This document shows, one piece after another, positions 1 through 6,046 of a stretch of DNA of 11,124 nucleotides. The first letter of the stretch is position 1. Each line of letters opens with the position of its first letter. Location: assembly GCA_910585465.1 (NCBI GenBank), contig CAJUEW010000038.1, positions 1 to 11,124 of the forward strand, given 5' to 3'. The notes below the pieces were generated by a model that was not told where the DNA came from, ran no database searches, and saw only the letters and a program-made list of their open reading frames with translations. The position numbers and the translations under genes are program-made. This DNA is from an uncultured Lachnospiraceae bacterium. GTDB taxonomy: Bacteria > Bacillota > Clostridia > Lachnospirales > Lachnospiraceae.

Positions 1-55
1 GAGTATATCACAACATGCACTTCTTTTCATTACGGTGTGTTTTGTATCGCTTACC
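1..55 (-). repeat. Left copy of 55-bp terminal inverted repeat
   Basis: These 55 bases are the exact reverse complement of the last 55 bases of the window; the match stops at base 56. Read outward (leftward) the repeat begins GGTAAGCGATACAAAACACA. As far as I recall, IS66-family ends start with GTAA, often GTAAGCG, so this may be the first bases of an insertion sequence that continues outside the window. No transposase is visible inside. The exact length of 55 also equals a common assembly k-mer size. Confidence 0.9.
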
Positions 56-181
56 ACTTATCTTGAATATGGGGTGGCTTTTCGACACATCATACTTGCT
101 CCGTCCATTCTGCCGAAGCCGTACTTTTTGGTACATGTTGGATATAAGTTTTACAATGCCATTTAAAATCCAGTACCCTAT
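56..181. other. Short gene-free stretch between the edge repeat and doc
   Basis: About 126 bp with no credible start-plus-ribosome-binding-site combination on either strand. On the minus strand an open frame from an ATG near 136 runs outward through the repeat, but it has no recognisable family and no Shine-Dalgarno. I see no clear terminator after the toxin stop codon. The edge element may have truncated whatever was here. Confidence 0.5.
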
Positions 182-559
182 TTACGCTTGATGTTCCAGA
201 ATCCACGACAAAATATCTTCGTATTCCTTCTTCCCATTCGCCACATCAAGTATTAAATCAACTAATTCCTTTTGTGTGTACTTTAATTCATACCCATTTA
301 CTGCAAGAAATACCAGCATAGAATGAACACCGATTCTTTTATTCCCATCTATCATTGCATGATTTTTGACAAGTCCATAACACAGCCTAGCTGCTTTCGC
401 CTGTATACTTGGAAATAATTCTTCACCTACAAATGATTGAAACGGACTCTCCAGTGCAGAATCAAGTAAACCTTCATCCCGTATACCATCACTTCCACCT
501 GTGGATTCTATCAATTGGGCATGAAGCATCAACACCTGTTTTTTCGTCAGCCGGATCAT
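182..559 (-). CDS. doc: Doc-type toxin of the Fic superfamily (death-on-curing)
   Basis: 125 aa, the usual length for Doc. The Fic/Doc signature is visible as H67-A-M-I-D71-G-N-K-R75, against the Doc consensus H-x-F-x-D-x-N-K-R; Met sits where Phe is usual. Family members of this type phosphorylate elongation factor EF-Tu and stop translation; the catalytic His and Asp and the GNKR anion-binding loop are all present, so the toxin is probably active. N-terminal residues MIRLTKKQVLMLHAQLIEST with the following GGSDGIRDEGLLDSAL are typical of bacterial Doc. Its ATG overlaps the antitoxin stop codon (ATGA), so translation is coupled to the antitoxin. The gene ends about 126 bp from the edge repeat and appears complete. 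Confidence 0.93.
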   Translation of the reverse strand: MIRLTKKQVLMLHAQLIESTGGSDGIRDEGLLDSALESPFQSFVGEELFPSIQAKAARLCYGLVKNHAMIDGNKRIGVHSMLVFLAVNGYELKYTQKELVDLILDVANGKKEYEDILSWILEHQA

Positions 560-798
560 TTTGCCAATACCTCATACGCCTCTCTATTCTGTTCAGCCAG
601 TCTTTTGGAGATATTCATTATATCTTCATCGGATGCATTGGAATCCTGCTCAGCTCTGCTGAAATCTATAACAAGATACCTTGGTACATTGTTCTTCAGA
701 ATAACAGCAGTTCCGTGTTCATCAACTAATCTCGCCACTTTTGAAAAATTCTGGTTTGCTTCTGTAATGGAAACCATTGTATTTGTATCAATCTTCAT
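556..798 (-). CDS. phd: Phd/YefM-family antitoxin
   Basis: 80 aa from the ATG at 798, chosen over a longer frame starting at 861 because AGGAG lies just upstream of 798 and the predicted promoter overlaps the longer version. The N-terminal half (MVSITEANQNFSKVARLVDE, about residues 8-27) and the following TAVILKNNVPRYLVID are the classic Phd/YefM DNA-binding fold. The C-terminal part (SDEDIMNISKRLAEQNREAY) should form the helix that wraps the toxin. It overlaps doc by 4 bp, giving the standard antitoxin-first order. Family knowledge predicts neutralisation of Doc and autorepression of the promoter just upstream. The pair probably stabilises the mobile or genomic segment it sits on. Confidence 0.92.
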   Translation of the reverse strand: MKIDTNTMVSITEANQNFSKVARLVDEHGTAVILKNNVPRYLVIDFSRAEQDSNASDEDIMNISKRLAEQNREAYEVLAK

Positions 799-832
799 AG
801 TTAAGCATCTCCTGATGTTAGTATTTGAATAT

Positions 833-889
833 AGTATATGTAATTTATAGGATATATTCAACCTATTTTTGTCAAGTAGAGGATATATT
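833..889 (-). promoter_or_regulatory. Promoter and possible operator of the phd-doc operon
   Basis: On the minus strand, TTGAAT (856-861) and TATACT (833-838) are separated by 17 bases, a good sigma-A-type promoter about 35-60 bp before the antitoxin start. A 10-bp sequence AATATATCCT (minus strand) occurs twice, at 849-858 and 880-889, exactly 31 bp apart (about three helical turns). One copy overlaps the -35 region. This is a plausible site for Phd or Phd-Doc autorepression. A TTGACA (870-875) also lies here but has no good -10 at the right distance. Confidence 0.6.
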
Positions 890-1264
890 TTTAAAATATG
901 CCCTATGTGTATGTGATTTTACCATTAGTCGATACATATCATCTATATCAATACAATCTGAATCTTTTTCAGTAACGCAAAATATCCCATGATTGCTTTT
1001 ATCATGAGATTCATTATCTGCTTCTATATAATCAGGTTCCTTGTAATCACCTGTTTTGGCCTCCGCACCAATTGGAGTGGACACCACTTTGCAAAAGAAA
1101 TCATGTCCCACGCAATCTGTTTTTGTCAGGTTCATTTGAACCTCACCCTCTGTAGGCATATCCAATATTTCATCTATAGAGAAATCATGTTCCATGGAAA
1201 CAGGCTCACCCCAGTTATCATCAACCTCATTCCTTACTTCATCAGGAAATACAGATAAATCCAA
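872..1264 (-). CDS. C-terminal fragment of a decayed mobile-element protein (hypothetical)
   Basis: 130 codons from a TTG at 1264, or 147 sense codons back to the upstream TAA at 1316-1318. The frame is the same as the two ORFs upstream, and the text before the TTG (GYYDGEYKQGELL) reads as natural protein, so I interpret this as the tail of one larger broken gene rather than a separate gene. If translated alone it would use a TTG start behind a GGGTGA sequence. The product is acidic, with a compact middle part (CVGHDFFCKVVSTPIGAEAK) and no membrane segment or known catalytic motif. I do not recognise the family. Its stop codon lies at the phd-doc promoter region, so the two units abut. Confidence 0.45.
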   Translation of the reverse strand: MDLSVFPDEVRNEVDDNWGEPVSMEHDFSIDEILDMPTEGEVQMNLTKTDCVGHDFFCKVVSTPIGAEAKTGDYKEPDYIEADNESHDKSNHGIFCVTEKDSDCIDIDDMYRLMVKSHTHRAYFKNISST

Positions 1265-1318
1265 TAACTCACCCTGTTTATACTCACCATCATAATATCC
1301 TTCTACTGGTTTATATTA

Positions 1319-1594
1319 CAATGATTTGTTGTATGTAATACATTGTTTGCATAGAGCAACCTCCGCATCAAAATTATTTCTGTATTTCTTTGCACCACTA
1401 CAGTAAGCATTATATCTAAGCTTCACTGATCTTCTATCAGGCTTTTCATAAAAATCTTCACATTCCACGGTATCAGAATATTTCAATGCTTCAACAATGA
1501 CAGCTTCTCTGTCACAATATCTACCATAGGAGTTATTCAGCTTGTAATATGTACCATTTGCCCTGCATTTTTTATGCCTGTATACATAAATTAG
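1319..1594 (-). pseudogene. Middle fragment of the decayed protein, between two in-frame TAA codons
   Basis: 92 sense codons lie between TAA at 1595-1597 and TAA at 1316-1318, in the same frame as the ORFs on both sides. There is no ATG or GTG near its 5' end, so it could not start on its own. It begins LIYVYRHKKCRANGTYYKLN, which reads as the direct continuation of the winged helix that ends the upstream ORF (the wing and the strand after the recognition helix). Further on it has several cysteines (CSG, CKQC), possibly a metal-binding site. This continuity is the main evidence that the TAA at 1595 is a nonsense mutation and not a true end. Confidence 0.55.
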
Positions 1595-2107
1595 TTACAT
1601 TTTTTCTAACTGCTCCAAGTAATCTTTGATGGTACGTTTACTGGCTCCCCATAATGAAACCATTTCGTCCTGAGACATATGCCATTCTTTGGTTTTATTA
1701 TTGATTGTGCCTATCAGATTTACATAGAAAGTAAACACGTTAAAAAGCTTACTGGATTCTGAAAATATTTTCTGCATCTCCCATAATTCCACTATTGTGA
1801 ATTTCTCTTTGTCTGTATTTACTTCTAACTCTTCATTAGAGATTATATAGTTATCTCCGTTCTGGTCTAATATTGTTATTATTTTTCTGTCCGCAAGGGA
1901 TCGAATGTCCACACGGATATTTTCGATCATTGTTCTATCCCTTTTTATTGTTGTTTTAAGGAATCTGCCTGTAATAAAATATCCTATACAATCTATAAAA
2001 GTAACCATTTGCTCCCATTTCACACTATACATGCCATTCAATGTAGCTAATACCACTATTTCTTTTTCATCTAAATCTTTTGATTTACCAACGAATAACT
2101 TTAACAT
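1595..2107 (-). CDS. N-terminal part of a winged-helix mobile-element protein, interrupted by TAA
   Basis: 170 aa with a good ribosome binding site (AAAGGAG, 7 nt before the ATG at 2107). The sequence suggests two helix-turn-helix modules: one around residues 55-90 (IENIRVDIRSLADRKIITIL) and one at the very end (MSQDEMVSLWGASKRTIKDY, residues about 144-163). The second winged helix is cut right after its recognition helix, and the missing wing follows in frame after the TAA. The architecture is reminiscent of replication-initiator or replisome-organiser-like proteins of plasmids and integrative elements, but I do not recognise a named family. The full gene would be 872-2107 (411 codons, two of them internal TAA). 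It is preceded by an attenuator-like leader. A truncated protein may still be made. Confidence 0.6.
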   Translation of the reverse strand: MLKLFVGKSKDLDEKEIVVLATLNGMYSVKWEQMVTFIDCIGYFITGRFLKTTIKRDRTMIENIRVDIRSLADRKIITILDQNGDNYIISNEELEVNTDKEKFTIVELWEMQKIFSESSKLFNVFTFYVNLIGTINNKTKEWHMSQDEMVSLWGASKRTIKDYLEQLEKM

Positions 2108-2234
2108 AAAATTTCTCCTTTAAATATAAAATATAATCACTCCAGTCTTGAAATTTTTGAAAACAGAAAACTCAAGACTGGAAGGCGGCGCACGAGACCG
2201 GTAAAATGTCAGAAACAGCCTTTTTCCGACAACG

Positions 2235-2264
2235 AAAAAACGCACCCGCCGTAAGGCAGGTGCG
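2235..2264 (-). terminator. Second intrinsic terminator in the leader
   Basis: On the minus strand a hairpin CGCACC...GGTGCG (2259-2264 with 2241-2246), extended by GCC/GGC past one mismatch and closed by a 4-nt loop, is followed directly by six T (2235-2240). It lies between the leader ORF start and the winged-helix gene. Confidence 0.75.
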
Positions 2265-2328
2265 CTCGTCTTAAAAAAGGTGGTGCATATTGGGGAACTT
2301 ATGGGGATTGGCAGGGAATATGTCGAAT

Positions 2329-2363
2329 GAAAAAATACCGCAATCCCCTTAAGGACTGCGGTA
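2329..2363 (-). terminator. First intrinsic terminator in the leader
   Basis: On the minus strand TACCGCA (2357-2363) pairs perfectly with TGCGGTA (2336-2342), and the 3' arm is followed by a T-run (2330-2335). It lies about 70 nt into the leader ORF, so a ribosome stalled or moving there could change its folding. Confidence 0.75.
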
Positions 2364-2463
2364 TGTACAGAAAGCATATATTGTTTTGGTATATAAGGCA
2401 TGAAGCCTGTCCCTGCCCATGGTAGATTCATGGCATCCCCTTTCCGGGGATACACAGCATTTA

Positions 2464-2492
2464 AATCTATTTTCCCCCTGACAGCTTGTCAA
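2464..2492 (-). promoter_or_regulatory. Promoter of the leader / winged-helix transcript
   Basis: On the minus strand a perfect -35 TTGACA (2487-2492) is followed after 17 bases by TAGATT (2464-2469), which matches 4 of 6 positions of TATAAT. The predicted start is near 2456, immediately before the hairpin that hides the leader ORF's Shine-Dalgarno. The 140 bp further upstream (2493-2632) holds no gene that I can support. Confidence 0.6.
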
Positions 2493-2632
2493 TAGGAAAA
2501 ATTATAGAATACGAAACAGTAGCAAGACGGTAATGAAACGGTAGATAAACGATAGAAAATCGCAAGTTATGACATCGAAAGCAGGCAGAATGTAACTTAA
2601 CCTTAAGCTTTCAGAAACAGTATAAAAAAGGC

Positions 2633-2668
2633 AAAAAAAGGCAGCCTGATTTTTAGGCAGGCCGCCAT
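2633..2668 (-). terminator. Terminator of the long reductase operon
   Basis: After the stop codon of the regulator gene (2678), the minus strand carries a GC-rich hairpin (about 2640-2668, core GCCT/AGGC extended over a mismatch and bulge) followed by seven T (2633-2639). It would end the leftward eight-gene transcript. Confidence 0.6.
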
Positions 2669-2677
2669 ATGTAATAC

Positions 2678-3103
2678 TTATCTTAGATTTGTTTCAAAGC
2701 AATATCCAATACTTCGCAAACACCGAATCACAAATGGGGCATCCGGATATTCCTTATATAATTTTCTCCGCAGGCTGCGAACATGGCAGCCTACTGAATT
2801 GTTTTCATTGCCAAGGGAATCCTGCCCCCATAGCTTTTCATAAATCTGCGTATAAGTAAGGACATATCCTTTATTAACTACCAAAAGGCAAAGAAGATCA
2901 AATTCCTTTGCCTTTAAGTCGATCTCCTTATCACAGCGGTAAACCTTTCTGCGGCCAAGATGAATTTCCAGTTCTGAAAGAGACAAAATCTCCTCGTTGC
3001 TCAACCACAACTTCTCGAAAGCAGGGTGACAATTCACCGCACACACTATTTTTTCAACAGCATCTGAATCCTGCTCATTAAATTCTATTATTATGCGTCC
3101 GAT
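2678..3103 (-). CDS. Receiver-less OmpR/PhoB-type winged-helix regulator, apparent ATC start
   Basis: The C-terminal 100 residues are a clear Trans_reg_C winged helix: a dimer-strand region (LEIHLGRRKVYRCDKEIDLK), then AKEFDLLCLLVVNKGYVLTY, the recognition helix NSVGCHVRSLRRKL, and the wing VIRCLRSIGYCF. There is no phospho-receiver domain, only about 40 extra N-terminal residues. The only standard start in frame is a GTG at 3046 with no Shine-Dalgarno. However, the frame reads as good protein upstream (GRIIIEFNEQDSDAVEKI) back to an ATC codon at 3101-3103, placed 7 nt after GGGGG within GGGGGTGATGAC, a near-perfect Shine-Dalgarno. I therefore give 141 aa from the ATC; the conservative version is 122 aa from 3046. 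It is the last gene of the run, 128 bp after the flavin reductase, and may regulate it. Confidence 0.8.
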   Translation of the reverse strand: MGRIIIEFNEQDSDAVEKIVCAVNCHPAFEKLWLSNEEILSLSELEIHLGRRKVYRCDKEIDLKAKEFDLLCLLVVNKGYVLTYTQIYEKLWGQDSLGNENNSVGCHVRSLRRKLYKEYPDAPFVIRCLRSIGYCFETNLR

Positions 3104-3231
3104 GTCATCACCCCCTCGTACTTTCCTATCTAGTTCACAAATCTTGTAAAAACCTTGATTATATTACTTTATATGATTACGTTCTTTATAAATCACACTA
3201 TCTATTAACAAATGACATCACATCAGTCTCC
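3104..3231 (-). promoter_or_regulatory. Spacer before the regulator gene, possible weak promoter
   Basis: There is no terminator-like hairpin here, so read-through from the flavin reductase into the regulator is likely. On the minus strand a TATAAT (3158-3163) could be a -10 element, but no good -35 is seen at the right distance. Confidence 0.3.
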
Positions 3232-3729
3232 TTACTTTGCCGGACGCACCTGGGCATACCCATTCCATGCAAACAAGGCTTCTTCTGCTTCATTTCCATA
3301 TACCTGCTCCACATCACAGATATACAGATAATGGTCACCAACCTCATGAAATTCCTTCAAGCTACACACAATCGCCACACGACTGTGAGCAGGAATCTTT
3401 ATATCACTGCCGTCAACTTCCGCAAGCTCAATACCAAATTTGGCAGCTTTATCTGTATCACGTCCTGTCGTACTGCCGCAGCCCATCACTGCTTCGGCCA
3501 TCTCTGCACCGGGGATCGTAAGAATGACCTTCCTGTTATCCCTTACCATCTCCCCGCTGTAAGAAGTCTTTGCCATCGCATAGGCAATCATGTTCGGTTT
3601 GAAAGAAAGATATGTCCACCAAGACACCGTGGCAAGGTTTGTGGAGCCATCCGGCTTTTGTGTACATACAACGGTTACGGGGTTCGGAGAGGTCAGCTTC
3701 GCCGCCTGTGGTAAATTAATCTTATTCAT
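3232..3729 (-). CDS. Split-barrel flavin reductase (FMN-binding, DIM6/NTAB type)
   Basis: 165 aa from the ATG at 3729, or 168 aa from the ATG at 3738. I prefer 3729 because AAAGG would be only 2 nt from the 3738 ATG but 11 nt from the 3729 one. Typical features of the flavin reductase split-barrel family are the N-terminal SPNPVTVVCTQKPDGSTNLA, then VSWWTYLSFKPNMIAYAMA, then SYSGEMVRDNRKVILTIPG, and a C-terminal HYLYICDVEQVYG strand. Such cytoplasmic proteins bind FMN and either reduce free flavin with NAD(P)H or use bound flavin as cofactor. It follows the preceding reductase by 23 bp. In this operon it probably supplies or exchanges reduced flavin with the other flavoproteins; the exact partner is not shown by the sequence. 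Confidence 0.88.
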   Translation of the reverse strand: MNKINLPQAAKLTSPNPVTVVCTQKPDGSTNLATVSWWTYLSFKPNMIAYAMAKTSYSGEMVRDNRKVILTIPGAEMAEAVMGCGSTTGRDTDKAAKFGIELAEVDGSDIKIPAHSRVAIVCSLKEFHEVGDHYLYICDVEQVYGNEAEEALFAWNGYAQVRPAK

Positions 3730-3752
3730 AGTGTTCATTTCCTTTCTGTGAT

Positions 3753-4304
3753 TTATTCAATTGATTTCCCAAGTTCATAAGCCTCTTGAAGCTCCGGCTT
3801 CCCTTCAATATCCCCCACATGGCCATTTCTTCCAGCAAGGACATGACCAAGGTTCCTCCATCTCAGATGTTCCATCAAATGATCATAATAGAGAAGTACA
3901 TCCTCAAAACCATTTCCCTCTGCCGCCATCAGTAGTGCGGACGCCCTGTTATTTCCCCTGAGAAGGTTCCCATCTCCTTCTTCCAGTGCAAACAGGCGGT
4001 CAAAAGCTGTCCGAATCTGTCCGCTCATTGTCCAGTAATACAAAGGTGATGCAAGTACTACCACATCTGCTTCTCTCACTGCCGGATATATTTTGTCCAT
4101 ATCATCCTTCTGGACACAAGGACACTCCCTGCTACTGTGGCCACCAAAGCAGCCTTTACAGCCATGGATATCCATGCCGTTAAGGAAAAATTCTGTCACT
4201 GTATTCCCTGCTTTTTCTGCGCCCCTGGTAAATTCAGCGGTCAGTGCCGTGGTATTCCCGTTCTTCCTAGGACTCCCGTTTAAAATAACGATTTTCTTAC
4301 CCAT
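3753..4304 (-). CDS. NADPH-dependent FMN reductase / iron-sulfur-flavoprotein-like
   Basis: 183 aa, flavodoxin-like fold. The FMN phosphate loop is GSPRKNGNT (residues 10-18), and ASPLYYWTMSGQIRTAFDRL (85-104) is the family's second flavin-contact region and dimer helix. Cysteines at 49, 52, 61 and 63 (CKGC, then CPC) sit where iron-sulfur flavoproteins carry their compact 4Fe-4S motif, but the spacing (x2, x8, x1) departs from the usual C-x2-C-x2-C-x4-7-C, so cluster binding is uncertain. The Shine-Dalgarno AAGGAGG overlaps the stop codon of the gene before it (11 bp gap), implying coupled translation. The likely role is cytoplasmic two-electron transfer or quinone/nitro-type reduction. It is a diverged paralogue of the next gene upstream. 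Confidence 0.87.
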   Translation of the reverse strand: MGKKIVILNGSPRKNGNTTALTAEFTRGAEKAGNTVTEFFLNGMDIHGCKGCFGGHSSRECPCVQKDDMDKIYPAVREADVVVLASPLYYWTMSGQIRTAFDRLFALEEGDGNLLRGNNRASALLMAAEGNGFEDVLLYYDHLMEHLRWRNLGHVLAGRNGHVGDIEGKPELQEAYELGKSIE

Positions 4305-4315
4305 ATAAATCCTCC

Positions 4316-4861
4316 TTAGATTGCATCAGCCAAAGCCGCTGCTTTTTCGCATCCATCTGTCTTGTTGATATCCCCAACATTCAGCACACCGGGAATCAAA
4401 ACCTCGCCGACCATCTTCCATTTGTTCAAAGCACACATGCGCTCAACAGGGATACGGACTCCGTCCATGACGGACATATCCTCTTCCTCACAACAGGTGA
4501 TCAATGCACATTCCTTGCCAGCGATGTCTTTTCCACCAACAACCAAAGAGAAAATGCGGTCGATGACACCCTTAATCTGTGCCGGGATAGAATACCAGTA
4601 AACCGGCATGGTAAACACAATCGCATCCGCTTCCAGAATTGCCGGTGCTATCGTATTGAAATCATCATCAAAAGTACAAGCTTTCCCTGTGGAATAGCAG
4701 GTCTCGCAGGCCCGGCATCCTCCCACTTTTTTCTGGGCTGCGTCAAAACGGGTCACTGTATGTCCTTTCTCTTCAGCCGCTTTGATGAATGCATCCGTCA
4801 TGGCAAAACTGTTCCCATTTTTACGCGGGCTCCCTGTAATAACAACGATTTTCTTACTCAT
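4316..4861 (-). CDS. Iron-sulfur flavoprotein-like FMN reductase
   Basis: 181 aa with the same fold as its downstream neighbour. The FMN phosphate loop is GSPRKNGNS (residues 10-18), followed by the second flavin region MPVYWYSIPAQIKGVIDRIF (85-104). Here the cysteines fit the iron-sulfur-flavoprotein motif exactly: C49-x2-C52-x2-C55-x6-C62. In characterised members that motif binds a 4Fe-4S cluster next to FMN and passes electrons from ferredoxin to oxygen, peroxide or other acceptors. A further CC pair (ITCCEEE) follows. The start has a strong AAAGGAGG site 9 nt upstream. It lies 72 bp after the cytochrome-flavodoxin gene and 11 bp before its paralogue. Confidence 0.88.
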   Translation of the reverse strand: MSKKIVVITGSPRKNGNSFAMTDAFIKAAEEKGHTVTRFDAAQKKVGGCRACETCYSTGKACTFDDDFNTIAPAILEADAIVFTMPVYWYSIPAQIKGVIDRIFSLVVGGKDIAGKECALITCCEEEDMSVMDGVRIPVERMCALNKWKMVGEVLIPGVLNVGDINKTDGCEKAAALADAI

Positions 4862-4933
4862 AAAATGATTCCTCCTTTATTCTTTCTTGATTTTATATTA
4901 AGCCATATCAAAATGTATCCTTCGATGCGGCTT

Positions 4934-6046
4934 TTATAACCCTTTCAGCCATTCTGTCACACGATACCTGCAATATGGTATATCGCCGCAGTATATCTCC
5001 AATGGTTTTTCCACAACTGTCCCGTTGCACACTGCTTTTATGTCCTCTATGCTTCTGCCTGCACCGCCTCCGCCATGGGTCACCACAGGTATGACAGATT
5101 TCCCTGAAAAGTCATAACGATTCAGGAACGCCTCTACAGGTTTCGGTATCGTATCCCACCATAATGGGAACACAAGGAATACCACATCATACCCATCAAT
5201 ATTTTCCGGCATATCCACAAGCTCCGGCAGTTCCTGGCGCCCAATTTCCTCACTTGCAGCCGATACAGTATCGGAATAGGAAGACGGGTAATGTTCTTTC
5301 GTGTTGATGGAAACAATATCCCCTCCTGCGGCATCCTGTATCATCTGCCCGATCACCTGGCTGTTCCCCAGGAATTCCTTTTTCTCATTGAGCAGCAGGG
5401 ATGCCCCGGAGACTGCGTCCACACCATCAGCAAAGTCCGTATTGCCAACCCTCGTAAAATATACGGTCAGAATCTTTCTGCCGTTAAAATCTACGCTTTC
5501 ACCTGAGATAACCGTTTCCTGATCAACCTCAACTGTCAGAAAATGTCTCTTAACATAGGGCAGCAGCCATACATCCATAAGCACCGCCAGAAGGGAGATT
5601 AGTATTGCCAGAGCAGCCGGAAGTACCTTATATTTCTTTTGTACGCGGCCAAATGTATGAACCAGTACATGGAACGCAATAAGCACAAATCCGGCCAAAG
5701 CCAAAACAGCATGTATCCGTCCAATACCCGCCATATGGATGCCTGTATGGAACAAGTATCTGGAACTGATAATGCCTGTCAACAAAATAGATACCAAATC
5801 TGCCGCTAAGGCAAAATTTACAGCAACCGCAATCTTTCTTTTCCTGTTATAAATACCTTTCTTTATTGCTTTATACCACTTTATGTTGATGATATTATGA
5901 ATTATGGTCATTGCAATAAATACAATGCCAGCCACCTCATGAAAAGGAGCGCCTGTAAAGGAATACCCCAATAATGCTATAAACAGCAATCCCAACATGA
6001 TATCAATGGCTTTTTTTATCCTGCCTGTGGCATTATATTTATCCAT
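4934..6046 (-). CDS. Membrane di-haem-b-like domain (DUF4405 type) fused to flavodoxin
   Basis: 370 aa. The N-terminal half has five hydrophobic segments (about residues 17-30, 35-56, 73-93, 107-130, 140-163). Segments 2 and 4 each carry two His 14 residues apart (H36/H50 and H112/H126), the pattern of two b-haems held between two helices. The C-terminal half (190-370) is a flavodoxin: phosphate loop TVYFTRVGNT (194-203), the VDAVSGASL stretch common in gut flavodoxins, FLVFPLWWDTIPKPVEAFLN (290-309), and THGGGGAG (323-330). Positive loops (57-72, 131-140) suggest they lie inside, which places the flavodoxin outside the cell. The ATG overlaps the end of the MATE gene by 8 bp, so the two are coupled. 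Likely role: moving electrons between the membrane and a flavin-dependent acceptor or donor. Confidence 0.85.
   Translation of the reverse strand: MDKYNATGRIKKAIDIMLGLLFIALLGYSFTGAPFHEVAGIVFIAMTIIHNIINIKWYKAIKKGIYNRKRKIAVAVNFALAADLVSILLTGIISSRYLFHTGIHMAGIGRIHAVLALAGFVLIAFHVLVHTFGRVQKKYKVLPAALAILISLLAVLMDVWLLPYVKRHFLTVEVDQETVISGESVDFNGRKILTVYFTRVGNTDFADGVDAVSGASLLLNEKKEFLGNSQVIGQMIQDAAGGDIVSINTKEHYPSSYSDTVSAASEEIGRQELPELVDMPENIDGYDVVFLVFPLWWDTIPKPVEAFLNRYDFSGKSVIPVVTHGGGGAGRSIEDIKAVCNGTVVEKPLEIYCGDIPYCRYRVTEWLKGL

Larger units (their letters stand above)
2108..2455 (-). promoter_or_regulatory. Attenuator-like leader with uORF, SD-masking hairpin and two terminators
   Basis: The transcript from the promoter at 2464-2492 would begin near 2456. 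Its first feature is a hairpin, ATCCCC/GGGGAT (2446-2451 with 2435-2440), whose loop and 3' arm hold the Shine-Dalgarno AAAGGGG. This sits 5 nt before an ATG at 2431 that opens a leader ORF (MNLPWAGTGFMPYIPKQYML...). The frame stays open to 2120, across two intrinsic terminators. A third structure, a perfect 11-bp inverted repeat (2141-2151 and 2172-2182), lies just before the downstream gene and lacks a U-run. This arrangement is the known design of ribosome-mediated attenuators in front of translation-related resistance genes. Only the function is inferred; the parts are visible. Confidence 0.55.

Noticed and set aside
799..861. N-terminal extension of the antitoxin to 861
   Set aside because: It overlaps the promoter and the family's normal N-terminus begins at 798 with a Shine-Dalgarno just before it.
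989..1258. Plus-strand ORF of 89 codons opposite the C-terminal fragment
   Set aside because: No ribosome binding site and it is a shadow of the minus-strand coding frame.
2120..2455. 111-codon minus-strand ORF as an ordinary protein gene
   Set aside because: It runs through two terminators and reaches the ribosome binding site of the next gene; only its first part is likely as a leader peptide, so it is described as a regulatory leader.
5390..5420. Covalent flavin attachment motif in VDAVSGASL of the flavodoxin fusion
   Set aside because: It resembles the FMN_bind motif, but the same stretch is common in this flavodoxin subfamily just after the phosphate loop and the surrounding FMN_bind domain is absent.
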